Of a stretch of DNA of 64,000 nucleotides, positions 15,135 to 23,935 are shown one piece after another. Under the pieces are notes generated by a model. It did not search any database. It saw only the letters and a list, made by a program, of their open reading frames with translations, and had not been told where the DNA came from. Position 1 is the stretch's first letter. The number at the start of each line of letters is the position of its first letter. Source of the stretch: Verrucomicrobiaceae bacterium. Lineage in GTDB: Bacteria > Verrucomicrobiota > Verrucomicrobiia > Verrucomicrobiales > Verrucomicrobiaceae. The stretch spans positions 372,001-436,000 of the forward strand of contig JAIXSY010000055.1 of NCBI GenBank assembly GCA_027484445.1, in the 5' to 3' direction. A program made the translations under genes and the position numbers.

Positions 15135-16200
15135 GAGCGGTGAGTTTTTCGATGAGTTTGGCCAGGGAGACTTCGGGAACGGCGGCTTCCTCGGTGGTTT
15201 GGATGCCCCAGGTTTCCTTGAGCTGCGCGTGATGGGCGGTGAGAGCCTTCACCGAGCCATCCACCAAGCCCGCACCCTTCACCGGCGCCTCAAAGGCATT
15301 GATGAGCTGCACGGGCTGGCCTTTGGCCTTGTAGATGCCCAGCACATAGCTGGGCGGCACGCTGGCGTTCATGCTGTTCTTTCGCGCGCCGGGCACAGCC
15401 ATCACCGTGGCCTCGATGAACGCCGCGACGACTTTCTGGCGCTCCTCCGTGCTGAGTTTGCCGAGGTGATCCGCATCGGCAAGCAGGTCCAGATTCACGG
15501 CGGCATAGCGGTAATAGACGGCGCTGTTGAACTCCAGCGTGCCGATCATGCCCGCGCCTGCGTCATCCCTCTTGGGTTTGCGGTCATCCACGGCGGAGAA
15601 GAAGTCGAGATCGTTCTCGGTCTTGTGCGTGGACAGAGCGTGGGAAAACATGGCGGCGCCTTCGAGAGTCAGTGAAGGATCAGCGGCAACCATCCTGCCG
15701 AACAAGGCAATGTCTGCGGCGTCATAGACTCCGATTTCAGAGCACTTCTTCCTGAACGCATCTTTGCCGCCGTCGATTTTTTTCTCCGCGCCCCACTCCT
15801 TGATCGCTAGTTTTGCCAGCTCCTTGATTTGCATGGGCGAAGCATAGAACAGGGTCTCCATTTCAGGTTCCTTGAGATCAAGCGCCTTACCTTCCTTCTT
15901 GTTGAGCGCTCCGGCGATTGCACACCCCATCGATAAGGCGCGTTCTGCGGGGATTTTGTGTTCTTGTTCAAGCTCACTGGCGATCCATTCAGCGAGTCGT
16001 TTGGTGCGCTTTCCTGTGAACTTTAGTTCTGTGAGCTTCTGATCTTCGGCATATTCACGAATGGCCCGCTTCAGGCACTGGCTGGAGATGCGGGCACGAG
16101 AGACACCGCCGAAGGTGGCGGACTTGGGAGCGCCCACGTCGTCGCGGTTCAGGCAGGAGACGGGGAAGGATTGCAGGATGTGGAGTTCGATGAGTTTCAT
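15124..16200 (-). CDS. cas7e: Cascade backbone subunit Cas7e (CasC/Cse4)
   Basis: A 358-residue protein forming the helical backbone of Cascade along the crRNA. The N-terminus (LIELHILQSFPVSCLNRDD, GAPKSATFGGVSRARISSQC) is the invariant Cas7e opening, and GTLEFNSAVYYRYAAVNLDLL is the second typical block. The start is the first ATG (16200), 36 bp after the cas6e stop. It overlaps cas5e at its 3' end. Length fits the family. Confidence 0.96.
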   Translation of the reverse strand: MKLIELHILQSFPVSCLNRDDVGAPKSATFGGVSRARISSQCLKRAIREYAEDQKLTELKFTGKRTKRLAEWIASELEQEHKIPAERALSMGCAIAGALNKKEGKALDLKEPEMETLFYASPMQIKELAKLAIKEWGAEKKIDGGKDAFRKKCSEIGVYDAADIALFGRMVAADPSLTLEGAAMFSHALSTHKTENDLDFFSAVDDRKPKRDDAGAGMIGTLEFNSAVYYRYAAVNLDLLADADHLGKLSTEERQKVVAAFIEATVMAVPGARKNSMNASVPPSYVLGIYKAKGQPVQLINAFEAPVKGAGLVDGSVKALTAHHAQLKETWGIQTTEEAAVPEVSLAKLIEKLTAHVA

Positions 16201-16236
16201 TGGGTTTGTCTGTGGTTTGAGTTTGGAAATGAGGGG

Positions 16237-16866
16237 TTAGGAAAGGGGAGCCAGCGCCAGCAGGCCAAAGCCAAAGGCCTTGGCGCTGCCGATGCCGGTG
16301 TGGACGGTGGTTTCAAATTGCGCGGCATCCGTCACGCGGAGCACGCCTTGGAATTCGACGGCGTGATGCACGCCGTTCATCTTGGTTTTAGATTGGTGGA
16401 AGTAGCTGCGGGGCTTTGGGATGATGCGTGGCTCGCCTTCCAGCACAAACCCCCCGGCTTCTGCCTTGCGCTGTATCCAGGCCAGCAGCTCCTCCAGCTT
16501 GTAGAGGCCGATGCGCCTGCCCGTGCGGACCTTGCGACCGTCCGGGCCGGGCTTCGTTTCCTTCTTCGTCGGATTGGCGAGCAGGCTGAAGCGGTAGCTG
16601 CCATGCTGGAAAAAGTCTGGTGGCATCTCCTTCGACTTAAAGCAGTCCGTGGGACACCAGTCCGGCTTCTGCGGCGCGGTGGGGGAAAGAATGAGCACGC
16701 GGTAAGCCTCATCCACCTCGTCGATGCGAGTGAGGAAATCACGCTTCTCGCCATCACGCCCTTGGAAGGCCTGCCATACGCGCTGGTGCCAGTCATAGCT
16801 GTCCCGGATGCGGAGCTGCCTCACGGCGAGTTCATACGGCACGAGGATTTGCGTGAGATAACTCAT
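16237..16866 (-). CDS. cas6e: crRNA endoribonuclease Cas6e (CasE/Cse3)
   Basis: A 209-residue RAMP nuclease that cuts each repeat to release crRNA and stays bound to the 3' stem-loop. Evidence: the DSYDWHQRVWQAFQG opening (catalytic-His region), FRVL-like YRVLILS, LLANPTKKE and the C-terminal glycine-rich loop GIGSAKAFGFGLLALAP. The gene sits between cse2 and cas7e, not after cas5e as in E. coli. Its ATG overlaps the cse2 stop by 4 bp. Confidence 0.93.
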   Translation of the reverse strand: MSYLTQILVPYELAVRQLRIRDSYDWHQRVWQAFQGRDGEKRDFLTRIDEVDEAYRVLILSPTAPQKPDWCPTDCFKSKEMPPDFFQHGSYRFSLLANPTKKETKPGPDGRKVRTGRRIGLYKLEELLAWIQRKAEAGGFVLEGEPRIIPKPRSYFHQSKTKMNGVHHAVEFQGVLRVTDAAQFETTVHTGIGSAKAFGFGLLALAPLS

Positions 16867-17399
16867 GCTGCGACCTCCTCGGGTGTTGGAGTGGGTTCAC
16901 TGTCCTGGCGTGGCGACCAAAAATCACGCGCCCAGCGCAGGCGCTTCTTTTCAGGGTCTTTCGACCACCAGTAGAGGTCGTTGTAGAGTTCAGCGTAGTT
17001 CACGCCGACGCCTTTGGATTTGGCGAGCCGAATCCAGGCGCTGAGCTGGCCGCTGACCTCCTCCACCGCATCGCAGGCGATCAGGCGGCGGAATCGCTTG
17101 TCGAAGCTCTCCGGGATGTCGCTCACCTTGCCGCTCTCTGCCGCGATGAAGCGACAGGTCTGGCCCAGGCTGCGAGCATTCGACACTACGGGGTGCGTGG
17201 CAAACAGTGCCGCGATCGTGATGGCCGCCTCGTTGGCGATGTCCATGCCCAGCGAGGCCAGGACGGGCCAGGCTTCACGCCTCGTCGCGTCACTCAGGCC
17301 ACGCCGTAGCGCGGCCATTTTTCCTCGGTCATCCTGGATGCGGAGCAGCGCGGCAAGGAAACGCTCCTCGTGCGTGGGTGTGTCAGTCGGGGTGCTCAT
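16863..17399 (-). CDS. cse2: Cascade small subunit Cse2 (CasB, Cas11e)
   Basis: A 178-residue all-helical protein with EERFLAALLRIQDDRGKMAALRRGL near the N-terminus and FDKRFRRLIACD later, as in the Cse2 family. Two copies form the belly of Cascade and stabilise the R-loop. It lies 15 bp after cas8e and is coupled to cas6e by an ATGA overlap. Length is normal for the family (about 160-200). Confidence 0.93.
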   Translation of the reverse strand: MSTPTDTPTHEERFLAALLRIQDDRGKMAALRRGLSDATRREAWPVLASLGMDIANEAAITIAALFATHPVVSNARSLGQTCRFIAAESGKVSDIPESFDKRFRRLIACDAVEEVSGQLSAWIRLAKSKGVGVNYAELYNDLYWWSKDPEKKRLRWARDFWSPRQDSEPTPTPEEVAA

Positions 17400-17414
17400 G
17401 GTATGAAATGGCGT

Positions 17415-18938
17415 TTAAGAGTTCGCTTTGGTTTTCTGGGTGTTCTTCGCGGATTTGGAACTGCTTCGGGACTTCTGGTTTTCTTCGGTTTCCGGCTTGG
17501 GGAGGAAGAGAAAGCCATGCCCGATGGCAAAGGCTTCCATCTGCCTCGGAGTTTGTGCCGGGCAGGCGTGTGCATAAGCGTCCAGCGCCGCCTGCCTCAC
17601 GTGCTTCCCCCAGGGTGTGTCCTTCCAGTCACCCAACGTCGCGGGATTCGCAGCGGCTTGGATGAGCAACGGCACATGCTGCTCCACGGCGGTCCAGAAG
17701 AAGTGCCGTGCACGTTCATAGGGCACCGGTTCCAACTTCATCTTGGCTGCGCAGGCCTTCACGCTCTTGGAAAGCGCTTCGCTCCAGGCGTCGGCATGCG
17801 CCACACCGGATTCATAGCAGGATCGGCCTTCATTCTCGAAGAGATTGGCGGGCAGTTCGTAAGCGGCCTCCACTACATCCTCAATCTTCGCCTTGTCCGT
17901 GGCGAGCGCTCCGATCCAGAGCGTGGTGCGGCGGTCGGGTGGCACGTTCACCAAGGCACGCGGGCCAGACTGCGGGTTGCTTTGCGCAATCCGCTTCATG
18001 GCGATGCTCGATAGCTGCCTCCAGATGCTACGACCGAGCGAGACGCCAATCACCGCAGGCTCTTCATCCCGCAGAATGACCGTGGCCGCAGGCTCGCGAA
18101 AGATGGGCAGCAGTGGATAGTCGATGCCGTTGGCAAGGATGAGGCTGCGGCCATCCGGCTCCAGACGGATCGCGCGGCTCACTGGCACCAAGCGCCCGAG
18201 ATAACTGGTCGTTGCATTCGCGATGGCAGCCTTATCGGCCAAAGAAGTGACGGGCAATTCCCAGACAGGTTTGCCCCAGCCGCCTGCGCCGAGGTGTTTG
18301 GCTTCTTCCTTGTTCAGGAGGTTGAGGTGGATGGTGTCGAGCAGTGAGCCACCCATCAGGTATGTGTGCAGCATGCTCGATGGTGTGCAGGGAGCATGCT
18401 TGGACTTTCCGTCTCCTGGCGTGTCAGCGCCATTCCATTTGGCTTTTGCGATCAGGCCACCAGGGGAGAAACACTGAAATGTCAACAAGGTGAGCGCTAA
18501 CCTAGCAGGGATCACGGGTCGGATTGGCCCTGCTGCATTGTCAAACAAGGTCGCGCCGTTTCCAGTCGCCAAGGTAAGGTCTATCTTTGTCGCTGGTGTT
18601 CCATCATCCTCTTCCTTTACCGCCTTCAATCCCGGCACCTGGAGAAAGCGCGGACCTTCACCGAACAGCTCAAAACCGGCCTTCCACTGCTCCAGGTAGG
18701 CTTTTACTTTGGGCTGGATGGCCTCACGGCACTCTTTCCAGTCGTAGCTGTCGGCTGGGCCATCCAACGCCGCCTGCGTGATGCAGATGAGCAATCTCAG
18801 CAGAGCGATTTTTTCATGCGGCTTCACCGCGAGGTCTCGCAGCTCATGCGCCTGAGCGAAGAGGTCTTGCAGCGATAAGAGCTGGCGGGTGCCTCGCAGG
18901 TACAAAACCGGCACCCAGGGGTCAATAGTCAAATTCAT
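17415..18938 (-). CDS. cas8e: Cascade large subunit Cas8e (CasA/Cse1)
   Basis: A 507-residue large subunit that recognises the PAM and recruits Cas3. The N-terminus MNLTIDPWVPVLYLRGTRQL is the family's NLLxdpWIPV opening, with LLRLLICITQAALDGP and PIRPVIPARLALTLLTFQCFSPGGLIAKA further on. The ORF track starts 82 codons upstream inside cas3; I choose ATG 18938 (18947 is also in frame). It overlaps the cas3 3' end by 17 bp. The C-terminus is an unusual Lys/Ser-rich tail (SRSSSKSAKNTQKTKANS). Confidence 0.95.
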   Translation of the reverse strand: MNLTIDPWVPVLYLRGTRQLLSLQDLFAQAHELRDLAVKPHEKIALLRLLICITQAALDGPADSYDWKECREAIQPKVKAYLEQWKAGFELFGEGPRFLQVPGLKAVKEEDDGTPATKIDLTLATGNGATLFDNAAGPIRPVIPARLALTLLTFQCFSPGGLIAKAKWNGADTPGDGKSKHAPCTPSSMLHTYLMGGSLLDTIHLNLLNKEEAKHLGAGGWGKPVWELPVTSLADKAAIANATTSYLGRLVPVSRAIRLEPDGRSLILANGIDYPLLPIFREPAATVILRDEEPAVIGVSLGRSIWRQLSSIAMKRIAQSNPQSGPRALVNVPPDRRTTLWIGALATDKAKIEDVVEAAYELPANLFENEGRSCYESGVAHADAWSEALSKSVKACAAKMKLEPVPYERARHFFWTAVEQHVPLLIQAAANPATLGDWKDTPWGKHVRQAALDAYAHACPAQTPRQMEAFAIGHGFLFLPKPETEENQKSRSSSKSAKNTQKTKANS

Positions 18939-21558
18939 CGTCGTCATCGGGTTCGTAGAAAATGGGTTTGGCCCCAGGGCGTGCATGGAGGCCCAGGCAG
19001 GAGTCATAGGCGAGACCGCTCTCATCTTGTGCCTCTGGGAGAAGACATTCGCCGTCGGTTTGCACGAGCGCGAAGGCGGCTGGGCCATGGGAATGCAATT
19101 TGAGCCAAGGCGGCATCTCCTGACGCGGCACTTGGTAACGAGGCACACGGACGAGGTTGCGGGAAAGCAGGCGTGCCACATCAAAGCGCCACTGGAACTC
19201 GGAGGCGGTCACGCTTTCACCATCCAGACCGGTGAGCTGCCAGTGATCGGCATCTTTTCGTTCACAAGAGGATAGTAGCACCACATCCCGCGTGGGAGCT
19301 CCCTCGCGCCGTGTCATGAGGCCTTCGGCATCTTTTCGTGACTGCTGGCCGAGCACGTTTGTGGCAGAGTCGGCGAGTTGCTTTTGTTCCTGGAGGTCTT
19401 TCTCCAACTCCTCCCGCAGTTCGTTCCAAGCCGCGAGTTCGTCGGCTTCCTTTTTGCGGCCATAAGTGGCTTCTAGCACCTCGCGGATCTGCGTGGGCAG
19501 GACAATGGACTCCCTGTTTGCAAAGACGGCGTCGGAACGCAGCAGCACATAGGGCGCATAGACTTTGCCGGATTTGCCGAGAGCTTTTTTCAGTTCCGCC
19601 GCGCTCGCATCATGAGGCAGCGCGTGCGCATTGATCCAGAACTCTTGAACCGCGCCACAGCGATCCTCACGCGGGTGACGCCAGAGGCGGCCCATGCGCT
19701 GCAACAGCATGTCTGTGGGCGCGAGGTCGGAGACGATGAAGTCGAGGTCGATGTCCACGCTCTGCTCCACGACCTGCGTGGCGATAAGCAGAGAGCCCAT
19801 GCCATCCTGCGTGCGCTGCGTGCCGAGCCGCTCCAGCCATTCTGTTTCCAATTCTTCCCTGCGGAAGAAAGGAAAGCGGGAATGCAGCAGGCCGATTTTC
19901 ACCCGCCCGGCCCGGGCCATGCCCTGGGCCATGCGGCAGGCGTCCTGGGCTTCGGCAACGGTGTTTCGCAAATAGAGCACATGCTGGCCTTGCTCGGAAC
20001 GTCGCAGGCACTCTTCCAGCACGGCCTGCGGTTCCAAATGGCAGTAACGCAGCGCGATGTGGCGCTCCGCAGGTGGCGCGACGGCTTTTTCAATCAACGG
20101 CTGGCCCCCGGAAACCACGGTGAGCAGCGGATAGGCATCGGAGCGGATCATCGCCGCATCACCACCCGCCGCCTGAATCAATTCCGCCCGCCGCGCCTGC
20201 GTCAGCGTGGCCGATAGCACGATCACGGTGCAGCGCAGCGCCAGCAGCTCACGGATCAAATGCGTGATGAGCGTGCCGGTATAAACATCGTAGCTGTGGA
20301 CCTCATCCAGCACGACGACTTTGCCTGCGAGGCCGAAGCGACGCACAAAGAAATGCTTCACCGCCACCACGCCTTGCAGCGCCTGATCCACGGTGCCGAC
20401 GCCATAACGTGCCAGTAGGGCATGTTTGGCCGAAGCAAACCAAGAGCGGCCTTCCTGCACATGCTCACGGCTTTCGGTGTTTCCTTGTTCGGCAGGCTGG
20501 AGCAGCACCGCTTGTTTGTCGCTCAACCAGGAGGCACCATGAGCGAGCCGGAAAGCGGCCGCTTCATCAAGCGCCTCCTTCAAGAAGCGCTCGACACGTT
20601 GGTGAATGCGATTGCTCGTGACCTGCGTGGGCAGGGCAAAGTAAAGTCCTGCGTTCTGCTCTGCCTCATGCAACCGATGAGCCGCCCATAGTGCAGCCTC
20701 AGTCTTCCCGCATCCCATCGGACCTTCCACGATGTAAAGACCGGGATGCTCCGCGAATTCATGAATCGCCTGCTGGAGCGGGTATGGCGGCCTGTCGCCA
20801 AATAGCTCCGAGAAGGGGCGTGAGCGCATCTTTCCACCTGCCCAGTGCATTCTCTCCAGAGTCTCTGCCGCACGCTGGGCAGTCGCATCCTCTCCCAAAC
20901 CCCGATCCGCCGGAAAAAAGTCCTCATTCGATCCCATCCAGTCCGCGACCGAGATCAAGCCCGCGAGCAACCAGAGGTCTTCGTTGTCCTCCCGAGGCTT
21001 CTCCGTCGGCAAAGCACCGAAACGCGTGATGAACTCCGCCAGCAAGGCATCTCGTTCCGCTTTCTCCCAAGGCCTCTTTGCCGACATGTCTCCGCGTACA
21101 TGAAACGCTCCGAGTGTGCCGTAAATGGTGCCATGGTGAGCCCCGACAGCGAGAGCCCACTTGCCAGCCCTCCGCATGATTTCCTGCAAATACCACTGGG
21201 AGAGCTTGGCATGATCCCGTTCGACACGCGCCGGGTCTGTCCAACCTTCCGATAGCGCAACTGCAGTTAGGTTCTGTTGGTCAAGGTAACGCGCACACTT
21301 TGCCTGAAACCCCGCACTGATCTTCCCCACATCATGCAGTGCTGCCAGCGTAGCAGCACCGGGCGGCAGCAGAGTCCGCACTTTCTCAGGCAACCGCTGG
21401 ATGAGCGCCTCTGCCACGCAGCCGACATTCAGGCAGTGATCCCGCACGGAGATGCCGGGGGTGTCCCCATCTAGCGTCTTGGCCCAGAAGTAGGGCACAG
21501 CGCCTGACGGTGCATGGCTGGCTAAAGATTGCTGCATCAGCCAGATGCTAAATTTCAC
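18922..21558 (-). CDS. cas3: CRISPR helicase-nuclease Cas3 (HD + SF2)
   Basis: An 878-residue effector that degrades the DNA strand displaced by Cascade. The N-terminal HD nuclease has H41, LAALHDVGKISAGFQ (H75-D76), GAHHG (141-142) and SVADWMGS (D205). The helicase has Walker A EGPMGCGKTEAAL (about 278-290), DEVH box VVVLDEVHSYD (418-421), VLSATLT and motif VI QRMGRLWRHPR. First gene of the minus-strand cas operon, preceded by an AT-rich region with inverted half-sites. The last 17 bp overlap cas8e, so Cas3 and Cascade are translationally linked. All key residues appear intact. Confidence 0.97.
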   Translation of the reverse strand: MKFSIWLMQQSLASHAPSGAVPYFWAKTLDGDTPGISVRDHCLNVGCVAEALIQRLPEKVRTLLPPGAATLAALHDVGKISAGFQAKCARYLDQQNLTAVALSEGWTDPARVERDHAKLSQWYLQEIMRRAGKWALAVGAHHGTIYGTLGAFHVRGDMSAKRPWEKAERDALLAEFITRFGALPTEKPREDNEDLWLLAGLISVADWMGSNEDFFPADRGLGEDATAQRAAETLERMHWAGGKMRSRPFSELFGDRPPYPLQQAIHEFAEHPGLYIVEGPMGCGKTEAALWAAHRLHEAEQNAGLYFALPTQVTSNRIHQRVERFLKEALDEAAAFRLAHGASWLSDKQAVLLQPAEQGNTESREHVQEGRSWFASAKHALLARYGVGTVDQALQGVVAVKHFFVRRFGLAGKVVVLDEVHSYDVYTGTLITHLIRELLALRCTVIVLSATLTQARRAELIQAAGGDAAMIRSDAYPLLTVVSGGQPLIEKAVAPPAERHIALRYCHLEPQAVLEECLRRSEQGQHVLYLRNTVAEAQDACRMAQGMARAGRVKIGLLHSRFPFFRREELETEWLERLGTQRTQDGMGSLLIATQVVEQSVDIDLDFIVSDLAPTDMLLQRMGRLWRHPREDRCGAVQEFWINAHALPHDASAAELKKALGKSGKVYAPYVLLRSDAVFANRESIVLPTQIREVLEATYGRKKEADELAAWNELREELEKDLQEQKQLADSATNVLGQQSRKDAEGLMTRREGAPTRDVVLLSSCERKDADHWQLTGLDGESVTASEFQWRFDVARLLSRNLVRVPRYQVPRQEMPPWLKLHSHGPAAFALVQTDGECLLPEAQDESGLAYDSCLGLHARPGAKPIFYEPDDDDEFDY

Positions 21559-21613
21559 TCAGAAGAACATCAACACTTTTCCAACATTGACTTAACTCAT
21601 CGCCGCACCAATC

Positions 21614-21647
21614 TTGATTTCAATCAATACGATTGATGCCAATCATC
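21614..21647. promoter_or_regulatory. Cluster of inverted ATTGAT/AATCA half-sites upstream of cas3
   Basis: The plus strand reads TTGATT-TC-AATCAA (21614-21627), then ATCAAT-ACG-ATTGAT (21623-21637), then GATTGAT-GCC-AATCATC (21631-21647). At least four alternating half-sites thus sit at roughly 8-10 bp intervals, about 55-90 bp upstream of the cas3 ATG. Overlapping dyads of this kind are typical of repressor or cooperative-activator operators. The regulator is unknown. Confidence 0.45.
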
Positions 21648-21713
21648 TGATTTTTATCTAAAATTTACTAATCTTTTCAGGCATTCACTTCTAAATCTAA
21701 CTGATTTCGGGAA

Positions 21714-21727
21714 GCTTGACATCAAGC
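21714..21727. promoter_or_regulatory. Palindrome GCTTGA-CA-TCAAGC
   Basis: A perfect 6-2-6 inverted repeat about 155 bp upstream of the cas3 ATG, at the far edge of the AT-rich cas promoter region. Possibly an operator; it differs in sequence from the ATTGAT half-site cluster. No T-tract follows on either strand, so it is not an evident terminator. Confidence 0.3.
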
Positions 21728-21990
21728 AGACTCTCGTCGCTTCGAGTTTCATCAGGTGAATCCACCTTCACTCAGGGTCCAAGGATGGCTCGTGAGCCAA
21801 TCGATCCAGAATGACCAGGAAAGATGCTTGGGGTAGCATTTTCCACACTCCCATTGATTCACCCCATCTACCATAGGTGTGATGCTTGGGTAGAACTAGG
21901 CTCAACCAGGAGGGAGGACTGGAGCAGTGGGGTGATTCCCTTTTTGGGGGCGGAGGCGGCGAGACGAGAGCTGGGACGCCGGGTGGGGGA

Positions 21991-22740
21991 TCACGCAGAC
22001 TGGGCCTCGGGGCCTGACTTGGTGGCGGCTTCCATGGCAGCTTTTTCGGCGGCGAGTGCGGCAAGGGCGGCAGCGCGGCGGGCACGTTCTTTGGCTTCTT
22101 GTTCGGCGCGGGCCTTGGCTTGGGCGGCTTCACGGCGGACGCGGGCTTCTTCTTCGGCTTTGCGGGCGGCTTCGCGCTCGGCTTCCTGCTTGGCTTTCAG
22201 GGCGGCGGCGGCCTGCTTCATGGCTTCGAGTTCACGGCGGGCCGCTTCACGCTCGGCCTCGCGAGCGGCTTCGCGTTCCGCGTCGGCGCGGGCCTTGGCC
22301 TCGGCGGCAGCTTGGCGGGCGGCTTCTTTTTCGGCCTGGAGGCGGGCGCGTTCAGCGGCTTTTTCGGCGGCGGCTTGCTCTTTGGCGAGACGGGCAGCTT
22401 CCTTTTCTTCCATGGCCTTGATGCGGGCCTCGGCGGCAGCGAGTTTGGCGGCTTCTTTTTCGGCGATCTGTCGAGCTTTCTCCGCCGCTTTTTCCGCAGC
22501 GGCCTGCTCACGAGCGAGGATGGCGGCTTCTTTTTCCGCAAGATCTGCGGCGAGCTTGGCCTCCTGCGCCTCGGCGAGCTGGGCACTGTAGGCCCGCAAT
22601 TGACGCGCTAGCTCAGCAGCTGTCTCGGCGAGCACGGGAGCTGCTTCCGCATGAACTCGTGGCGCGAGTTCCAGGGTGTCTAGCTTTGCAGCCATTTCGT
22701 GAAGGGCTTGGAGAAACTTGGGATCGAGCTTGGTGGTCAT
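21991..22740 (-). CDS. Ala/Glu/Lys-rich long-helix (coiled-coil) protein
   Basis: A 249-residue protein. The first 60 residues are ordinary (LDPKFLQALHEMAAKLDTLE). From about 65 to 240 it is almost only A, E, K, R, Q and L in near-repeats such as EKEAAILAREQAAAEKAAEK and EREAAREAEREAARRELEAM. This predicts a single long alpha helix or coiled coil, like the stalk of TolA. There is no membrane segment or signal peptide, so a cytoplasmic spacer or structural role is likely; function unknown. Composition produces long open antisense frames, which explains several track ORFs here. Preceded by 177 bp of untranslated sequence. Confidence 0.75.
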   Translation of the reverse strand: MTTKLDPKFLQALHEMAAKLDTLELAPRVHAEAAPVLAETAAELARQLRAYSAQLAEAQEAKLAADLAEKEAAILAREQAAAEKAAEKARQIAEKEAAKLAAAEARIKAMEEKEAARLAKEQAAAEKAAERARLQAEKEAARQAAAEAKARADAEREAAREAEREAARRELEAMKQAAAALKAKQEAEREAARKAEEEARVRREAAQAKARAEQEAKERARRAAALAALAAEKAAMEAATKSGPEAQSA

Positions 22741-22917
22741 CGGTGGGTTGGGAAAAACGGGGCCGTCATGAAAGGAGGGCCGAGCCCGCTGTAAAGGAAT
22801 TTGGGGAAGATGAAGGATGAGCGCACGCTGGGGCGCAAGCGGGGCGCAATAACGCAGAGCGACCTTTGCGGCCAGCCGCAGGTCTTGAGAACTTGTGCGA
22901 GCCGTGCCGCGGGGGGC

Positions 22918-23832
22918 TTACTTTTTCTTCGGCTTCTCGGGTAGGCCTTGTCCCGGCTTGAGGTCGAGGTTGGCGAGCATGTCAGCCTCCGTCACGGTGG
23001 AGGGCACGCCTTCGGCAGGAACGTCGGCTTTGGCCGTCCAAAGGATGGCGTTGAGCACGAGCTTGCGTTGGTCATCATTGGCCCAGCCACGGTGGTAATG
23101 ACCGCCGGTGAAGCCAAAGCCACGACCTCCCCCAGGATTTTCTGAGGCCCAAGCGACGTGCTGCTTTTCCTTGTTCTTCACCGATTCACGCACGGTAGGG
23201 TTGCCGCTGTGGTGGCCATTTGGGCGGCTCATGGTGGAGTCGGGGGCGACGTCACTAAGGATGGGGGTGACACCGGCCATGCCCTGGCGGAAGCGCATGT
23301 GAAAGTACCATTCGTCGTTGGTGCCAAAGGGTTTCACGCCGGAGCTGATGGGGTGCACGGGCAGTTCCTTGAAGTTCGCATCCCAATGTGGGTTGACACT
23401 CCAGTTGATCTCAAAGCAGCCGCCCATCCAGTCGATGAACTCCTTGTTGCCCTTTTCGATCGTGGGCTCGACCGCATAATGCAGGGTGAGGAAGCCACAG
23501 CCGCGCTTCATTTCCTTGTCGAGCTGCTGGAGTCGATCTCCGATCAACGCAGGGTGGCCGCCTCCGCCATCGGAGTAAATGACGACCGTCGCCGCCTGGG
23601 CGAGTTCTTCTGCCGCTGGCCAACCGCCATTGAGATGGGCGCGCACTTCGACCTGGGAGCTCGCGCCTGCTTCGAGGCACTTTTTCAGCAAAAGAATACC
23701 GGCGTTGTGCTCGTGCTGGCCGGGGCCGTGGGAGGGCCGACCTGCGATCATGACGATGAGCTTTTTGTCAGCGGCCTGGGCCAGGGTGAGTCCGAAGCAA
23801 AACAGCGAGAGGGCAAAGGTGGTCCATTTCAT
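22918..23832 (-). CDS. Secreted ThuA-domain protein
   Basis: 304 residues with a signal peptide (MKWTTFALSLFCFGLTLAQAADKK) and a ThuA/glutamine-amidotransferase-like fold: IVMIAGRPSHGPGQHEHNAG, VVIYSDGGGGHPALIG, GFLTLHYAVEPT and GFTGGHYHRGWANDDQR. ThuA-like proteins are frequent in Planctomycetes and Verrucomicrobia and are linked to sugar metabolism (trehalose utilisation in rhizobia), though the biochemical activity is poorly defined. The start was moved from 23946 to ATG 23832 because the longer form overlaps nuoF and masks the signal peptide. C-terminus is KPGQGLPEKPKKK. Confidence 0.85.
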   Translation of the reverse strand: MKWTTFALSLFCFGLTLAQAADKKLIVMIAGRPSHGPGQHEHNAGILLLKKCLEAGASSQVEVRAHLNGGWPAAEELAQAATVVIYSDGGGGHPALIGDRLQQLDKEMKRGCGFLTLHYAVEPTIEKGNKEFIDWMGGCFEINWSVNPHWDANFKELPVHPISSGVKPFGTNDEWYFHMRFRQGMAGVTPILSDVAPDSTMSRPNGHHSGNPTVRESVKNKEKQHVAWASENPGGGRGFGFTGGHYHRGWANDDQRKLVLNAILWTAKADVPAEGVPSTVTEADMLANLDLKPGQGLPEKPKKK

Positions 23833-23935
23833 GAGGTGAGCGGGTGAAAACCAACGCGCCGGGAAACGGGAGCTATCACTCACTTGTCGCCCGGCGCGGT
23901 AGGGTCGTTGGGGGGATGGGTTTCTTTCTACAAAC

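Larger units (their letters stand above)
21559..21990. other. AT-rich regulatory gap upstream of the cas operon
   Basis: 432 bp without a credible gene. The part next to cas3 (21560-21730) is A/T-rich and carries the inverted-repeat cluster and the GCTTGA-CA-TCAAGC palindrome listed separately. No promoter hexamers stand out unambiguously on the minus strand. The part from about 21770 to 21990 is the 3' flank of the helical-protein gene; ORFs drawn there by the track continue into that gene's antisense and are shadows. Confidence 0.5.

Noticed and set aside
21824-22611. Plus-strand ORFs of 255 aa (Ala/Ser/Arg-rich) and 170 aa (Gly/Phe/Leu-rich)
   Set aside because: Antisense frames of the repetitive Ala/Glu/Lys helix gene; low-complexity products without family features.
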